Shown in pieces: positions 11,088 to 24,272 of a DNA stretch of 64,000 nt (positions within the stretch are counted from its first letter, which is position 1; each line of letters opens with the position of its first letter). The DNA is taken from NCBI GenBank assembly GCA_030549175.1, contig JAUKUA010000005.1, positions 1,798,001 through 1,862,000 of the forward strand, read 5' to 3'. The position numbers and the translations under genes are program-made. Under the pieces are notes generated by a model that saw only the letters and a list, made by a program, of their open reading frames with translations, ran no database searches and was not told where the DNA came from. Source of the stretch: Lasiosphaeris hirsuta (taxonomy: Eukaryota; Ascomycota; Sordariomycetes; Sordariales; Lasiosphaeriaceae).

Positions 11088-12530
11088 TCTGGCGATGGTG
11101 AGGTGATGAGAACACACCTAATTGATGCTATTGATATATACGCCTTGGCAAAAATACCAGGTCCAAAGTAGCCCGGAGAGCCCTTGGTGAGGCATCAGCC
11201 GATTTGCATGTTGAGTGGGTGTGATTGAAGTGCAAGCACCAGCGGAAGGCAGCGAACGGCCAGCAGCCGTCCGCGATTAGTTACGGCTGAGGCGACTGAA
11301 CAATCGCGAGAATATAGTGTTCCTGGAGGAGAGTCGAAACAAGTGTGCTGGCCTGGCGCAAGACCAGTTATGGTGGTTTCTGGTTCACTCCGCGATAGAC
11401 CCAAAGGCTGGGACCTAGGAGCGGAAGAGCAGAAGGGATCGGTTCACGGCTGGGGCCCGCCAACTTGATGACTTTTGATAGTGGAGGAGACAGTCTTGGC
11501 TGCACAACCTAGCCTGCGCAGTGCGGCGCAAGTCCAACTCTCTCTTTGCCGAGGAGTGTGTTGTTTCGATATCTTTGCGGGTAAATGACAGGAATAGTCG
11601 GTAGAGGAGGATGCAAAGCGGATGATTGATCAAGTGATTTTGCTCGGTGCGATTGATCGGTAGGGTAGCGAGGGAAGAGGTGATCCAAATTTTCTGGGGC
11701 AGCCTTTGACAGCGGTTACGGATGACGTCCTGAGCAGCCCAACAGTGGGAGATGGCGCCTCTCGGAAGCTTGGGCGAAGAGAGCAGCGGAATGGGAAGTG
11801 ATGGGTCGCAAAGGGCGGTGAGCAGGATGGGAGCGCCGTGTTACAGAAGATTGTTAGTAGGTTGGTAGGTTGGAGAGTTTGGTGTGGTCGTGAGGGTGAG
11901 GGTGAGGGTTTTGTCTCGTCCTATGAAAGAAAACCAATTGGCAGTGGTCTTCATGAGGTGGTGGAGGGGCCCGCCTGACAGTTCGCAGAGAGAAAAAAAA
12001 AAGTTTGGTGATTAGCCGGCCGCTGTTAGTCATCGGTAAGTCCACACGGGCGGTATTCGAGGCCTAATGATAACGGTTTGGTGCCGAGCCTCAGATGGCG
12101 ACTTCCCACCGCCTGTATCGTCCGCTGGTCTGATGAATCCGTATGGCCCTCTGATCACATTTATTCTATTATACCTTGCTATAGTGCAGTTTGCATTGTT
12201 CCCTGAGCTGTACATATTGTCCCGTCTGCTGTCAGAGGGGCAAAGGAGTTATTCAGCCTCACAGACAAGGGGGGGGCGATTAGCCTCTCCACTCAGTTGC
12301 CGACGGGTGGGCCTTCAGGTCAGCTGTGATTCGCGACGAGCTTAAGTCCACCCAGGTGTTCTGCAGGCGCAAGTGACTGTGCAGGTACAGGGAACGACAT
12401 CCAAAAGCCACGTAGAGGCGCTTGGTCACTGGGCTAACGTCGCGACGCTGGAACACTGGAACACTGGAGCAACCATCGCCCCAACCATCATCCCCCTTTG
12501 CCATCGACACAGATCGGTAGTCCTGTCAAA
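11088..12530. promoter_or_regulatory. Divergent intergenic region, Mg2+ transporter and SPC1
   Basis: 1.4 kb between divergent starts. It contains a short GTGAGG-like tandem stretch near 11890-11910 and several short upstream frames on the minus strand that could act as uORFs for the transporter, though none is distinctive. Confidence 0.45.
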
Positions 12531-12964
12531 ATGGCTGAACAGATACTGGACCAGGTTCGCGATGTGGTTGAGGGCCAAATTGTTAGTTCTCCCTTTGGTC
12601 TGGGTGTGCGTGAACACCATGGCGGAAACAGCGACTGACATCACTCCAGGACTTTGAGGGCCAGAAGCTGGCTGAACTCATAGCTAACGTCGCCCTGTCT
12701 GTCGTCGGAGTAGGTTGATTACCAAAACTGCTTGCCGTGATTGCCACTAAATGTCAGTAGGCTATCGCATTCCTTGTCGGATACCTCCTCCAGGACATCA
12801 AGCTTGCCGTTTGGATTGCTCTTGGCGGCACCGCCCTTACCTTCGTCGCCGTAGTTCCGCCCTGGCCATTCTACAACAATAATCCCGTCGCATGGCTACA
12901 AGTTGGGGGCAGGTCACAGCACACCACAGCGAGCCTAGTTGTGGACGAGAAGGCTGTCAGGTAA
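12531..12964 (+). CDS. SPC1: Signal peptidase complex subunit 1 (Spc1/SPC12)
   Basis: Small ER membrane subunit of signal peptidase; it is non-catalytic and helps exclude membrane segments from cleavage. Three exons, 12531-12581, 12650-12709 and 12761-12964, give 104 residues, usual for SPC12. The N-terminus reads MAEQILDQVRDVVEGQIDFE, then KLAELIANVALSVVGAIAFL (first membrane helix), a short lumenal turn GYLLQDIK, a second helix LAVWIALGGTALTFVAVV, then the family signature PPWPFYNNNPVAWL. Both introns are 51-68 bases with GT and AG ends and phase 0. Without splicing the gene is hidden. Confidence 0.94.
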
Positions 12965-13239
12965 TATATTGCGTCGGAATAAGCAGGTAGCTTCGATGTT
13001 CACAAATATGAGGGACTGCTGTGTCAACGTCAAATCAAATATCAATTACGGCTTTCGCTGCTCTGGGGCGGTCTCTATTGCGGTCCCTATCAAGCTGCTG
13101 GTAACCTCATAGTTATTGTTGTAATCGTGCATTGCGCAGATATCGTCTTGCGGACTTGCCACATGCCACCCCTTTCCGCACTCGCGCTGAGCTCCCAAGG
13201 GCAAGCATCGTTGCTAACGCCAAACGCCTCCAGTTCCCT

Positions 13240-13798
<559 letters not shown>

Positions 13799-15233
13799 AG
13801 CGGAGGATGGGTGTGGTGAGTGGCGGAGTAGAGTTCTGTGTGCTCGGTGTGGTAGAATTGAATACTTTATCGCCGGGGTAGTGCGTGGCTCGAAGGGACT
13901 GTCGACTTTTGTTGTGCACGGCAGAAACCAGCACCTGGTGAGGGAAAAAAGGTATGGAGGGAAAGAGGCAAGTCAGAGGGGGACGTCAAGGTGCTTTGCT
14001 CTGCACCAGGCAGCATTGGTCAGCCTTGACCGTCGCTTCATCAAACGAGAACACAAAGTAGAGGTCACTCACCAGCGACTGCGGATGCTCCTGAGCGCCT
14101 AAAGTCCAGCCTGAAGCGAAGCGGGCTCTGTGGTTTCGTTTGGTCGCCGTCGCGTGAGTGGCATCAAAAGGCACCGTGATCAGCGAAGCACAAAAGTCGG
14201 ATCCGTTCACTGAGTTCACTGAGCTGCTGAGGGAGGCTGATGGGGGCCTACCTAGCGTTGGAGCAGCCCCGCCACAGACATTGCGTTATAGTGTTACGGC
14301 GGCTATTTGCATATATACCCCTCATGATTGGTGATAGCCACGCACTAGCACTATCCATACCTAAGGCAGGCACATGGAACAGATGAAACCGGCCTTGCCA
14401 TGTCGGGCACTCACTCAGGCCACAAAGGTAGGTAGGTAGGGTGATAGTAGATGTATCCGTATGCATATACAGATCGCCCAGCCTCACTCAGCTGCGGGGC
14501 TGCACATGTTCTTTCATGCTCCAACTTCGGGCAGTGAATCAAGTCGCCGAGAAAATCCAGGAAAGTGATAGGACCACCGCTTGGCGCCCTGCCAGAAAGC
14601 CCGTGCTTGCTCTTTGGGCCCTAGGCCCCCCAAACCAATCCGCTTTAGGTTGGGTCAGTCCCGGATGCACTGTATACCTTATGGACTGGCTCGACTGGAT
14701 AGGTGCCACACTATCTACCATGGAATGCTCTCAGGTAATTGCACGTTACACAGCCGGCAAGCCGGCGGCAGCCCATGGACGATGGATCGCACACTTAAGC
14801 GGGGAGGCCCCATCGCGACCGACTTACTAGCATCCATCGTCATTCTCTTCCCTAACCACAGCAAATACAAAATTACAAAATTATAAAACAGAAAACACCA
14901 AAAATGCGCAGAGCGAGCACAGCCAACCACAATCATCGTCTTTCAAATACACTTATTTCTTGCTCTACCGCATTTAGCCTTTTGTCAACTCTGCGACCCG
15001 CAACCAGACCAGCAAGTTGTCGCATTTCCTCACCCCACGCGCCGATCCCATAGCCGCCTCCGCGCGCAGCAGGCCTCACCCGAACGAAGCAAACAATATT
15101 GCAGCGCCTGGCCCCTTGAGACTGCCGCCATCTTGACCTCGGCCTCGACGTCGATAGGTCCTTCCCGTCCAGCCAAAACATCCACCACCCCAAATCGAGG
15201 CTTGCTGGCCAGAGCTTATGCCACGTCCACACA
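13799..15233. other. Divergent intergenic region
   Basis: 1.4 kb between RBX1 and the decapping-cofactor candidate. A short GGTA tandem occurs near 14426-14438. No coding frame is convincing. The last 250 bases are rich in C and short A tracts and probably form the 5' leader of the next gene. Confidence 0.45.
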
Positions 15234-16436
15234 ATGCAGCAATATCCCAATCCACCCAAAGGCACTCCCGGTCGCCGGCGGGCAAACCGGCATTCCGTTA
15301 ACTCTCCAGCTCGCAAGACATATGCCTCGGAGAACGACATGTCGACAGCAGTCCCATTCCCCATCGACTTCGCGATTGCGAGTCCATATACGCCCCAGAA
15401 ACCGCTTGCTCACAGTCCAGCGCCGGCATCGCAAGCCAACAACACGAGGTCAAAGCCTCGCTCGGGCAATAAATCGCGTCCAAAACAGGTTTCAACATCA
15501 CCTGGTCCTGCCAAAACTGGTCGAAGCACTCCGCCGCAAACTGCGCCACCAAAGACTATCACGGCGGCTGCCTTTGCCGGCGCAACTTTCCATGCCTCCC
15601 CCGCTCCGTCCTCCCTTCCAATCCCCAGCTTTCTCGCCAAAGCCATGGATTCCCCTGGGCTAAAGGGTCCGGGTCGAGTGAGCCAAGAGCCGTCGCCTCC
15701 AGCCACCGACTCAGAAGCTCCCACTCCGCGGAATCGCCATCTAACCATGGACATCGCCCGAGAAGAGTCACCCCTTGATTTCTTCTTCCGAATTGATCGC
15801 GCCGAGAAAGAACGAGCTCGTCGGGCAAGCTCAGCCCAGGTTTCAGCACCGAATCCGGGTCCTCTCTCCCCGCCTACGCAGCTCAGGTCGCCTCAGGAGC
15901 CTAGAACTCTCCCAAACGGAGTCGGCGCACATCGCCGCCGGCCGAGTACTCAGCGAAACTCGTACACTGGTATCTCGTCCACTGAACTTGACGGCACTCC
16001 TGGCAGGCCTATAGGGCCGTCATTCTCCACCCCGTATCAAGATCGCATCCGTGCCTCACGCTCCAGCGAGAAGCAAGCCGAGCCGGCACAGAAAGCAGCG
16101 CCTCAACCACAATCGCAGCAACTCCCGCATCAACAGCAGCAGTCCTCAAACGACGATCTTAGCGAGAGGTTAAAGAAATTTCTTGCTGTCCCCGTGGCTC
16201 AATACAACAGTCAGCCGCCAGTCCATGTCGCGCCAGTCCCAGCAGCAGCCCCTAAGCAGGACTGGTCCATCTCGGGAGCGCAGCAGGTTTCCATATCATC
16301 TTCCACGTCCCATGGAGTTGATCAAAGTCGGCCACCAGAGCTTCTGCACATGGAGGACAGCCTCCGTCGGATGTTGAAGATCAACTCGGGGTCGAATTTA
16401 GGAGCAGCTCCATCAACCAGCTACCGGAGCTCCTAA
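15234..16436 (+). CDS. PNRC/Edc1-like decapping activator candidate
   Basis: Single-exon protein of 400 residues, almost entirely Pro/Ser/Gln rich and predicted disordered. The one recognisable element is a short linear motif at about residues 114-133, FAGATFHASPAPSSLPIPSF. It matches the PNRC/Edc1 pattern (YAG-x-F then SP-x-PS-LP-x-P) used by proline-rich cofactors to bind and activate Dcp1-Dcp2. A second conserved-looking block, ESPLDFFFRIDRAEKERARR, follows at 178-197. A glutamine tract lies near 300. By family logic it would act in cytoplasmic mRNA decapping, but this rests on one motif. The protein ends SYRSS. A long T-rich 3' region follows. Confidence 0.65.
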   Translation: MQQYPNPPKGTPGRRRANRHSVNSPARKTYASENDMSTAVPFPIDFAIASPYTPQKPLAHSPAPASQANNTRSKPRSGNKSRPKQVSTSPGPAKTGRSTPPQTAPPKTITAAAFAGATFHASPAPSSLPIPSFLAKAMDSPGLKGPGRVSQEPSPPATDSEAPTPRNRHLTMDIAREESPLDFFFRIDRAEKERARRASSAQVSAPNPGPLSPPTQLRSPQEPRTLPNGVGAHRRRPSTQRNSYTGISSTELDGTPGRPIGPSFSTPYQDRIRASRSSEKQAEPAQKAAPQPQSQQLPHQQQQSSNDDLSERLKKFLAVPVAQYNSQPPVHVAPVPAAAPKQDWSISGAQQVSISSSTSHGVDQSRPPELLHMEDSLRRMLKINSGSNLGAAPSTSYRSS

Positions 16437-17779
16437 AATAGCGGTACCATATTCTGGTGAGCAACGATATATCCGCACAGTTCGTGTCAAAATTCGGCAC
16501 ATATATTCTTTTTCTTTGTTCGTCTTGATTTTTTATCTTTTGTTAGTTTCTTTTTTTCTCCTTTCCTGGCGTTGGAGGTTTTTACTGGCACGGACCGTTC
16601 CAGGACTCGGCATCACGCTAGCATCTGCTACCTTCGGGCTTCGGCGGATTTTAGGTGTTGAGCACAGGACGTGCCACCAAGCTCTACTCGGACCTGGCGT
16701 TATTCTTTTTTGTACTCTTTTTCAAACGGGAAACGGGGACATCACGACACTTTATCGTTCACGATTGCCTCATATCGGCCCCTGATCATGGATAGAACTT
16801 TGCCTACGGGCAGGCAGGCGGGCGGGCAGGCATCTTTTCCACATCGGAGATTCGGCGGCGCATCTTGCATGTCTTTCACCCTCTTGTTTTTTTACCCGCG
16901 GTGGGATGTCGTTTTTCTTTCCAGGTTCCATGTTTCGATTCAACATCTGGTATGAGTATGAGCCCATTTGACTGCTGCGTTAAGGCACTGGTTTTCTGGT
17001 GATACCCATATGCTGTTTGTTGGGAGTTGGAACCACGAGACGAAGCTGATTGAACAGCGGTTTGTTAAACACTTTCTGTTCGATTAAAGACGACGGGCGG
17101 GCAATGGTTATGACGAGATGAGTCAAGTCGGGCGAGTGGAAGATCTCAGCTGGCCGGTGGATGGCTAGGTATCTCGGTTGGTACCTCGATTGGTACCCAG
17201 TTGAGGATGGGAAATGAGTTGGGGGGGGAGAGAGACGCTTGAGGTTGGGAGCGAGATCTGTCAATGGACGGTCAGCTGCAAACACCCACACCACGCAACA
17301 CAACACACATCAACAATAACGACAAGAATATTTTGGGGAGATATATCAAGTGGCTATGCCATAGCGACTGCGGTAGGACATAGTTTCGGAATGTCAAGGC
17401 CAGATATCCTCCATTGTTTTCCCCCGTGGCTTCATGCTGAAGCGTTCTGCTATGAAGATGTAATAAAATCACGATGGGTGGGTGGAGAATTGAAATGTGA
17501 GTCGGGATTGTTAAGCTGGCAGGCTGGTTAGGCAACACATGAGCGTTATAGCCACTCCTGTGCCACCCTGCTTGTGCTGATGTGCAACCCTAACCCTTAG
17601 CCGTTTCCTGCCAATGCCCGGGAAACAAGTCACCTGCCCGCGCGTTAGGTACGCATCCGCTGTCAAACGCGGCCGTCGCGGTTTCTGACGACCAACTTTG
17701 CAAACTAATTATACCGTCACTCACAACCAGGTTACGGCAAACCCAAAATCGGTGTTCTATATTCCCGACGGGAAACGGA
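16437..17779. other. 3' region of upstream gene and TDP1 promoter
   Basis: Begins with a strongly T-rich stretch (16500-16560), likely 3' untranslated sequence. A direct repeat of the type TCGRTTGGTACC occurs near 17170-17196. No gene recognised. Confidence 0.45.
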
Positions 17780-20140
17780 ATGGCCGATAATCAGTTAGTC
17801 GAAATCAACGGCAACGATGTCGACGAGGACGAAGCCCTCCGCATCGCCATTGCACTCTCTCTTGGCGAAGACCCCGCCAAACCCAACAAGGTCCACGGCG
17901 ATGCGTTCGATCCGAGCCAAGATGACACCGCAAGCGACAACAGCGAGCTGTTCATAACTTCCCCCCCGGAACCTGCGCCTCCACCACCTGCTCCCTCTTC
18001 CTCTAGCCTCTCAACCTTTGGGCTAGACCGCAAGAAGATGGAACAAGAGCGTCTTGCAAGGCTCAACAAGCGGAAAGCGTCCGAGCTGAGCCCCTCAGCA
18101 GCGTCAGATCCCGATTCTAGACTAACACAGCGTCAAAAGATAGGCGGATTCGGCGTCTTGTTGCCAAGTGGCGGTGCAGGCGCTGCCACGGTTTCGTCCA
18201 AGCTACCACTGAGAGAGACACCGGCGTCAAAACCAACCCATACGAAGCCACCAGTAGCTTCGGAGCCAGTCAATGTTCCGATTGAGAGCAATCTTCCGTT
18301 TCCGCGAGGCGTCGTCAAGAGGACGTGGGCGCCCAGCCAGCCAAGGCTTGGCGATGATATCAAGATCGAGGAAGTGCTACAAAAGAATAAGCTGAAGCTT
18401 GCTGTCCTGAGCTCTTACCAGTGGGACGAGGAGTGGATGCTTTCGAAGATCGATCTTACTCGGACCAAGATGGTGCTCATTGCTTTTGCCGTCGATGAGA
18501 AACAGAAGAAAGAAATGATAGGCAACGTCCCGCAAGACAAGATACGCTTTTGTTTCCCCAAGATGCTAGCACAAGGAAACATGCACTCAAAGCTACAGCT
18601 TCTCAAATATGACAGCTATCTGCGTATCGTTGTGCCCACAGGGAACATGATTGCATACGACTGGGGTGAGACCGGCTCTATGGAGAACGTATGTCTCCCC
18701 ATAGGCTGTCGACTTTACTTCAATATAGTTGACCTAGCTGACATGCTTGTCTCAGATGGTCTTTATCATCGATCTTCCAAAATTCGAGACGCTTGAACAG
18801 TCCGAGGCCCAAGAACTCCCAGTATTCGGCGAGGACTTGTTGTATTTTCTTACAGCTCAGGGACTTGATGGGAAGCTAATTGACAGCCTACGGAAATACG
18901 ACTTCTCCGAGACGAGTCGCTACGGCTTTGTCCACTCGATGTAAGATCAAATAGCGTCGCTAGAACATATCTTGTACTCACTGACATTTACCGTGTTTTT
19001 AGCGCAGGATCGCATTGTTCAGGGGACGCCTGGAAAAGAACAGGTAGCCTTTTTTACGAACCAGGTGCCTTTGCAGTACAAGGAGGCTAACGTGTTCTAT
19101 CTAGGCTACTGCAGCCTCGGTCGATCAGTCAGAGCGTTGGGTCTTGCTTCGGATGGCATCACCGAGATGGATATCGTGGTCAGTATCGCATCCTGAGGCC
19201 GATTATCTAGAGTGTTGATGTCACTGACGAGTTGGTCGCAAGTGTGCATCCATTGGCGCGGTCAATAACAGTTTGCTAAGAGCCCTGTACTATGCTTGTC
19301 AAGGTATTTTGCGCCCGCCCCCCGCACCACTCCAGCCGCTGACTTTGACAGGTGATTCCGGTATGAAAGAATACGAGTCCAGAACAGCGGGTAGCAAGGC
19401 CAAGGGGGTCACGGGAGCAGATGGCGATATGGACACGCTAAAAAGCCACGTTCGGGTGTACTTCCCCTCACAGGAGACGGTCGCACAGAGCCGAGGCGGG
19501 AAAAATGTTGGTATGCCCCATCTCGGCTTGCTCGGTGTACTGATGGCGTCGATAGGCTGGGGGGACCATTTGCTTCACCTCCAGATGGTGGAATGCGCCG
19601 ACTTTTCCACACGAGGTACTCGTGGACTACCAGGCGACAAGGAAGGGCATGCTTGTCCACAGTAAGGCGATTTTTGTGAGGTCACAAGGGGTGACAGCAA
19701 GGTTGGGCTTCGCATATGTCGGCAGCGCCAACTTATCCGAGAGCGCCTGGTGAGTGAACCCCGTTACACCTTTAGATGCATTGGCACTTTCGAGCCGGCC
19801 CACGGTGGTCCACGACGGCCCCTATCTTACTGGGAAATCTTAAAGCTCCGCCGGCTAATCATATTGCCTCTCCTGTTCACTTAGGGGTCGACTCGTCAAG
19901 GATCGTGGAACTGGTACTCCAAAGATGACGTGCCGCAACTGGGAATGCGGAGTCCTGATCCTCGCAGACGAAGGAAAAAACGGCCGGACGGCGCTCAACG
20001 AAACAGAGTTGAGGAAAGGCGCAGCTTCACAAACTAGCAGCCTAAGGATCTTTGAGGGCCGTGTCCCTATCCCGATGGAGCTGCCAGGCACCCCATTCAG
20101 CAACAGCTCGAGAATGCCATGGTTTTACCAGGACGGCTAA
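17780..20140 (+). CDS. TDP1: Tyrosyl-DNA phosphodiesterase 1
   Basis: Phospholipase D superfamily DNA repair enzyme that removes topoisomerase I peptides and other 3' adducts from DNA ends; nuclear. Eight exons fit: 17780-18688, 18756-18940, 19003-19043, 19105-19178, 19243-19303, 19352-19506, 19556-19749 and 19885-20140, giving 624 residues. An acidic ALRIAIALSLGED segment near 19-31 resembles a ubiquitin-interacting motif, common in fungal Tdp1. The first HKD motif is GNMHSKLQLL (His269, Lys271). The second is MLVHSKAIF (His510, Lys512) with the downstream Asn in YVGSANLSESAWG (Asn534). Conserved HSIAGSHCSGDAWKRTGYCSLG and APTFPHEVLVDYQ appear only after splicing. The sixth intron uses a weak donor, GTTGGT, the only one that keeps the frame. 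Confidence 0.94.
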
Positions 20141-23100
20141 GCAAGGCATCCACGGTGCGGAAGGGTTCCTCCGTGTGCGCCCAAAGGCACAATCCATGAA
20201 AGTTCAACTTTCTTGGGGGACCCAGTGGAACCTTGTTGGCAGGACGCACACGGGAGTTGGTAACGGTGGGTACCCAGCGGTGGGCTTCGGACATGGATCT
20301 CCGACATCGTCGGCGCTATGAGCAGGAGCAGCCAAGGTTGAATCATTTGACTTTGGACCTGTTTTGTTGGGTAGCAAAGCAGCCAGTATGTGGGTATGTG
20401 GCGCTACTCCTATGTTTGGCATCGTGCGGAGTTGATACGAAATGTCGAGTTTTCAGGTTTGGGGGACAGCACGGAAATTGGAACAATATTGTTTTTTGTA
20501 CGGTCTGGATATGTAATATCCTCGGTTTGCGGATTAAACTCTAAATGGCACACTGGGGGAAATGGGGCAATTTCACTCCGTCCAAATGCCTCTTCTCAGT
20601 AAGACACTGTTGTTCGCAACATCCAGATAGGCCTTTTACCCATCCCCAGTACACCTGGACAGTATGCTTCCCCAAGCATGACTCTGTACTGTTCCGCCAT
20701 ATATTTAGCCTCATTTAAGGGCGGAAGCGGTTTTGAACTTTGGAAACCCGTTGGCGAGCCCCATAATAGGGACAAAACTTTGGCGAACCAAAAGGTCCGG
20801 AGAGCTGGGATCCATATCTTGGACGTTTAGGCGACAGGAACGTGCTCAGCAAACTTATCCAAGTGTCACCCTTGAGTTGGGGGGGCTGTTGTTGTTGAGG
20901 TTATGTACCAAGGGACGTCCGAGATGAACCGTTCACGACGACTTGGATATGCGCTCGTCCCTCCAGTCTCATGTTAGACACAATGTTAGCATATTATTAC
21001 TAATTACTAATGCTGTAAATCGTCTTCTTTGACGAAGATCCAAATAAGAATAAAAATAATTATTCACGTTAAATTGGGCTGTGATATAGTAAACTTTCCA
21101 TGGCATGGTTTTTTAACGGCGTATATTTTGTTCAATTTATGTTTCGCGGATGAGAGCCACCCGCCCACATCCACAGTGGAAGCTCAACGGCGCAAGGAAA
21201 TGATTACCTACTTCGACATCAATTTTTGAGGCTCTGTTGCAGCGCGTGCGAATCGCGACCGGGGGTGCTTCGGCTCAAATGCATGATGACTACCTCACGT
21301 TATGCTGTGTGACATGACAGAGAGGGGAAAAGGGGGTTGTGTTGACATATGTTGCGACAGGGGCTGTTCAACTTGCGCCTTTCCCCCCTGATGACGCATT
21401 TACAATTGAGTTATTTCTCTGCTGCCCAGCCCGTGAAAATTAATCCGGGCCCCTTTTTTTTCTTGCTGGCAACTTTGTGACGGATTCTTCCGATAATCCA
21501 ACTGCGAGGACTGTATTCACTTTTTATTCTGATTGATACAGCCCTTCACGCCGAACCAGACAAGTGGATTCGCGAGTTTGGCCTGTCCGTGTTCTTCATG
21601 ATAGCCCCCGTTTTCTCTCAGTTGTAGCTTGGAGAATGCGCGGGGATGGAACTATTTGTGCGATGGACGGTCCCATTTGCGTGCGGGTGATGACGACGCT
21701 GGTCCTGCGGGCCGAGCAGCACAGCCGAGGGGCCGGGTACCCGGCCTTTTGCCAGAGAAGAGACCGAGAAGGCAGAAATACGCACTGGGACCTGATTTCC
21801 TGCACAACAGGTATGAAGTCCAATCACCAAATCAGCCAGGTAAAGTTAGCATTGCGACTTGGGAGAGAGTAGCATTTTGGAGATTTGGCAGCCATATAGC
21901 AGACGTAGCTCCAAAGTATCATGAGTCCCTAAATGCAGAGCGCCCGTTTTCAGACTCAATCCCATAGATACTTTACCTAGACAGCAGCCACCAAGGGACG
22001 CTCCGAGACGGGAAGGTAAAAGTCCAAAGGATAGAGAACCTCACTTCCTGTCAAGGGATTAGACAATGTTGGCCGGCAACCAGGCGATTATTATTGGGGA
22101 GCAGGCGCATGATCGAAAACATTCGAGGAGCTCGTCATCATTAGCCAGAGGCGCACTGAAAGCCGGGCATTGACGAGGTCGAATGTCCTACGCATGTGCG
22201 CTGGGGGCGGACCGATCGAGGTGACGCAATGTTTGAGGTGATGGGATAAGGTTTTATTTCTGCATGGAGGTGGCCTTCAATGAAGAGTGGGTTTGCCCCA
22301 GGCACCTGGACCAGCCGTTGAGGCGTGTGAGAGGGAGAGAGGGATGCAGAATTGGTGCACGAGGAACGAGCTCTGCTGGGGAGCTCTGCTGGGAAGCTCT
22401 ACCGGAAAGCAGTTGGTCCAGGAAGCCACGGGTATGTTGTGTTGCTTTTCTATTTATTTCGCTTCTCTAGCAGTTGATGCCCTCCCAGGATCGCCCTTGC
22501 TTCCCGCGCCGCTGAGCTGCCAGACTGGTCAGGCCGGGGTACCCCCGAGACGGCCGTATCAGTACCCGCATCAGCATCGGGTATCAATGTTAGCGGGGGC
22601 AAGCGTCAACGGGCTATTGGCAAGAGCTATCGAGGAGTTTCTCACATTCCGCCAGTCCTCCAAGAATCCGCGCCCCTACTTGTGTCCCAAGCTGCACAGC
22701 GAGCTGCGGGCGGCCCAGTGCGGACCAGTACGGCCGAGGGGACATACCTAACCGCCTACAGAACCAGTCTGTTGGGGGACGGGAATAAAAGAGCAAGGCA
22801 TGCAGAGTCTCCAAGGGACTCGAGCTAACCGCGCTGAGGACCGCGGGTAACGAGGGCATTGGATTTTTCAAATGCTATGGGCCTATAACTAGCGTAGAGG
22901 TGTGGGTAGACGTTCACATGCGCCAACAACTGCAGGACAGCCGCCCATGCATCAGGGAAGCATATCAGGCCGGGTACGTACTCCGCCCGGATGCTAGACC
23001 GGCAGGCCCCTCAAACGGCCAGACAACTCGTAGCAGCATCTCCAGGATCCCCGTCTCAACCAGTACGAAAGCCTATCCTATCGATGTGGACCTCGACTGG

Positions 23101-24272
23101 CCTATGCGTTGGGGTAAGGTGGGATGCCCGCCCACCGCTCGTCGCGCTCGTAGTACTCGTAGTCTTCGCCTCTAGCTTCCTCTCTGCCCCCCTAGGTGAC
23201 GTCCTTGTGGCCGAATGCCCAGGGGCCGGCGCACACTTGGCTGCTGGCTGTCCGCTTACGCCCTCTTTCCAACCCCTATCGCTCAGAGATGGGTGTTTGG
23301 GAAGTGTTCTGGAAATATCATCGTGATGTCTGAAGATGGCGTTGTTAAGCTTCCTAGGGTTCGTTCGCGGTGGGAAACCGTGCCATTGAGTTTCAGGACG
23401 GGGCTTTCTCTGCTACGGCGAGCGTGGAGAGAGGGGACGGGAGAGGTGGGAGCCCAGACGAAGCTTTTGGCGTCTGGGTGTGTGTACTGCAAACTAGTGC
23501 AGCGCTGACAGCGCCGACCGAGGCCAACGTAGGCACAGAAAAATAGAGCCGATAGCCAGACGATGGAACTGTGTAGGTTTTAGTGAACACTGGTACCCTG
23601 AACTTTGATGGACGCCCACCCCATCGGTTTCTCCTCGCTCCTCCTGCCCATCTCCTCATAAAGACATCGCTTCTCTCCGCCCTCTCGCTTTGAGTTTTCT
23701 TCCCAAGACAAGTCTTCAGCCCGCCGAAACATAAAAAGGAATTCGACTCGCTCCCGCAACCGCTGGGGCCTGGCTCACAGCACAACCCGCAGCGTAACTC
23801 CCAGCTCACACAGCACGCGAAGCAGACAGACCACAGGACCACAGGCCACGTCGGACAGACAAGCTGAGAGCACAGCAGGAAGGACCCGAGGTACCCCTTG
23901 GGCTGCACTTGCTCATCCATACCCCGAGGTGCTCTGTGCCTTTAGTGCATTTTGTGCCTTCTGCCATCCCGACTCCCACCTCCAATCCCACCTCGTTGCC
24001 TTGCCACCATCTCGAATCCTTCTAGGGGCGAAGAGGTCCTGCAATTCAAGCCCAAACCAAAAGCCCAAGCCAGGAACGCGGCAACGGCATTTACGCTTAG
24101 CGAGACCCGGTGTACTCCAACGTCGCTGCTTCCGTCCCAGTCTCCAGTCAGACTTCTCCTCGGGGTTTTTGCCTTTAGGTAGCCTTAACTCAAACCATCG
24201 CTATGTATACCGCCACTAATATCATGGCTAGGTATCATCTATCCCTAGTCAGTTATCAGAGTATCATTCGCC
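20141..24272. promoter_or_regulatory. Long non-coding tract upstream of the WOPR gene
   Basis: 4.1 kb without a supportable gene. It begins with the TDP1 3' region. Around 20990-21080 it is AT rich. A near-direct repeat of GAGCTCTGCTGGG-type units lies at 22370-22405. The final 500 bases are C/T rich. It probably holds the 5' regulatory region, and possibly an untranslated leader with introns, of the WOPR regulator. Confidence 0.5.
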
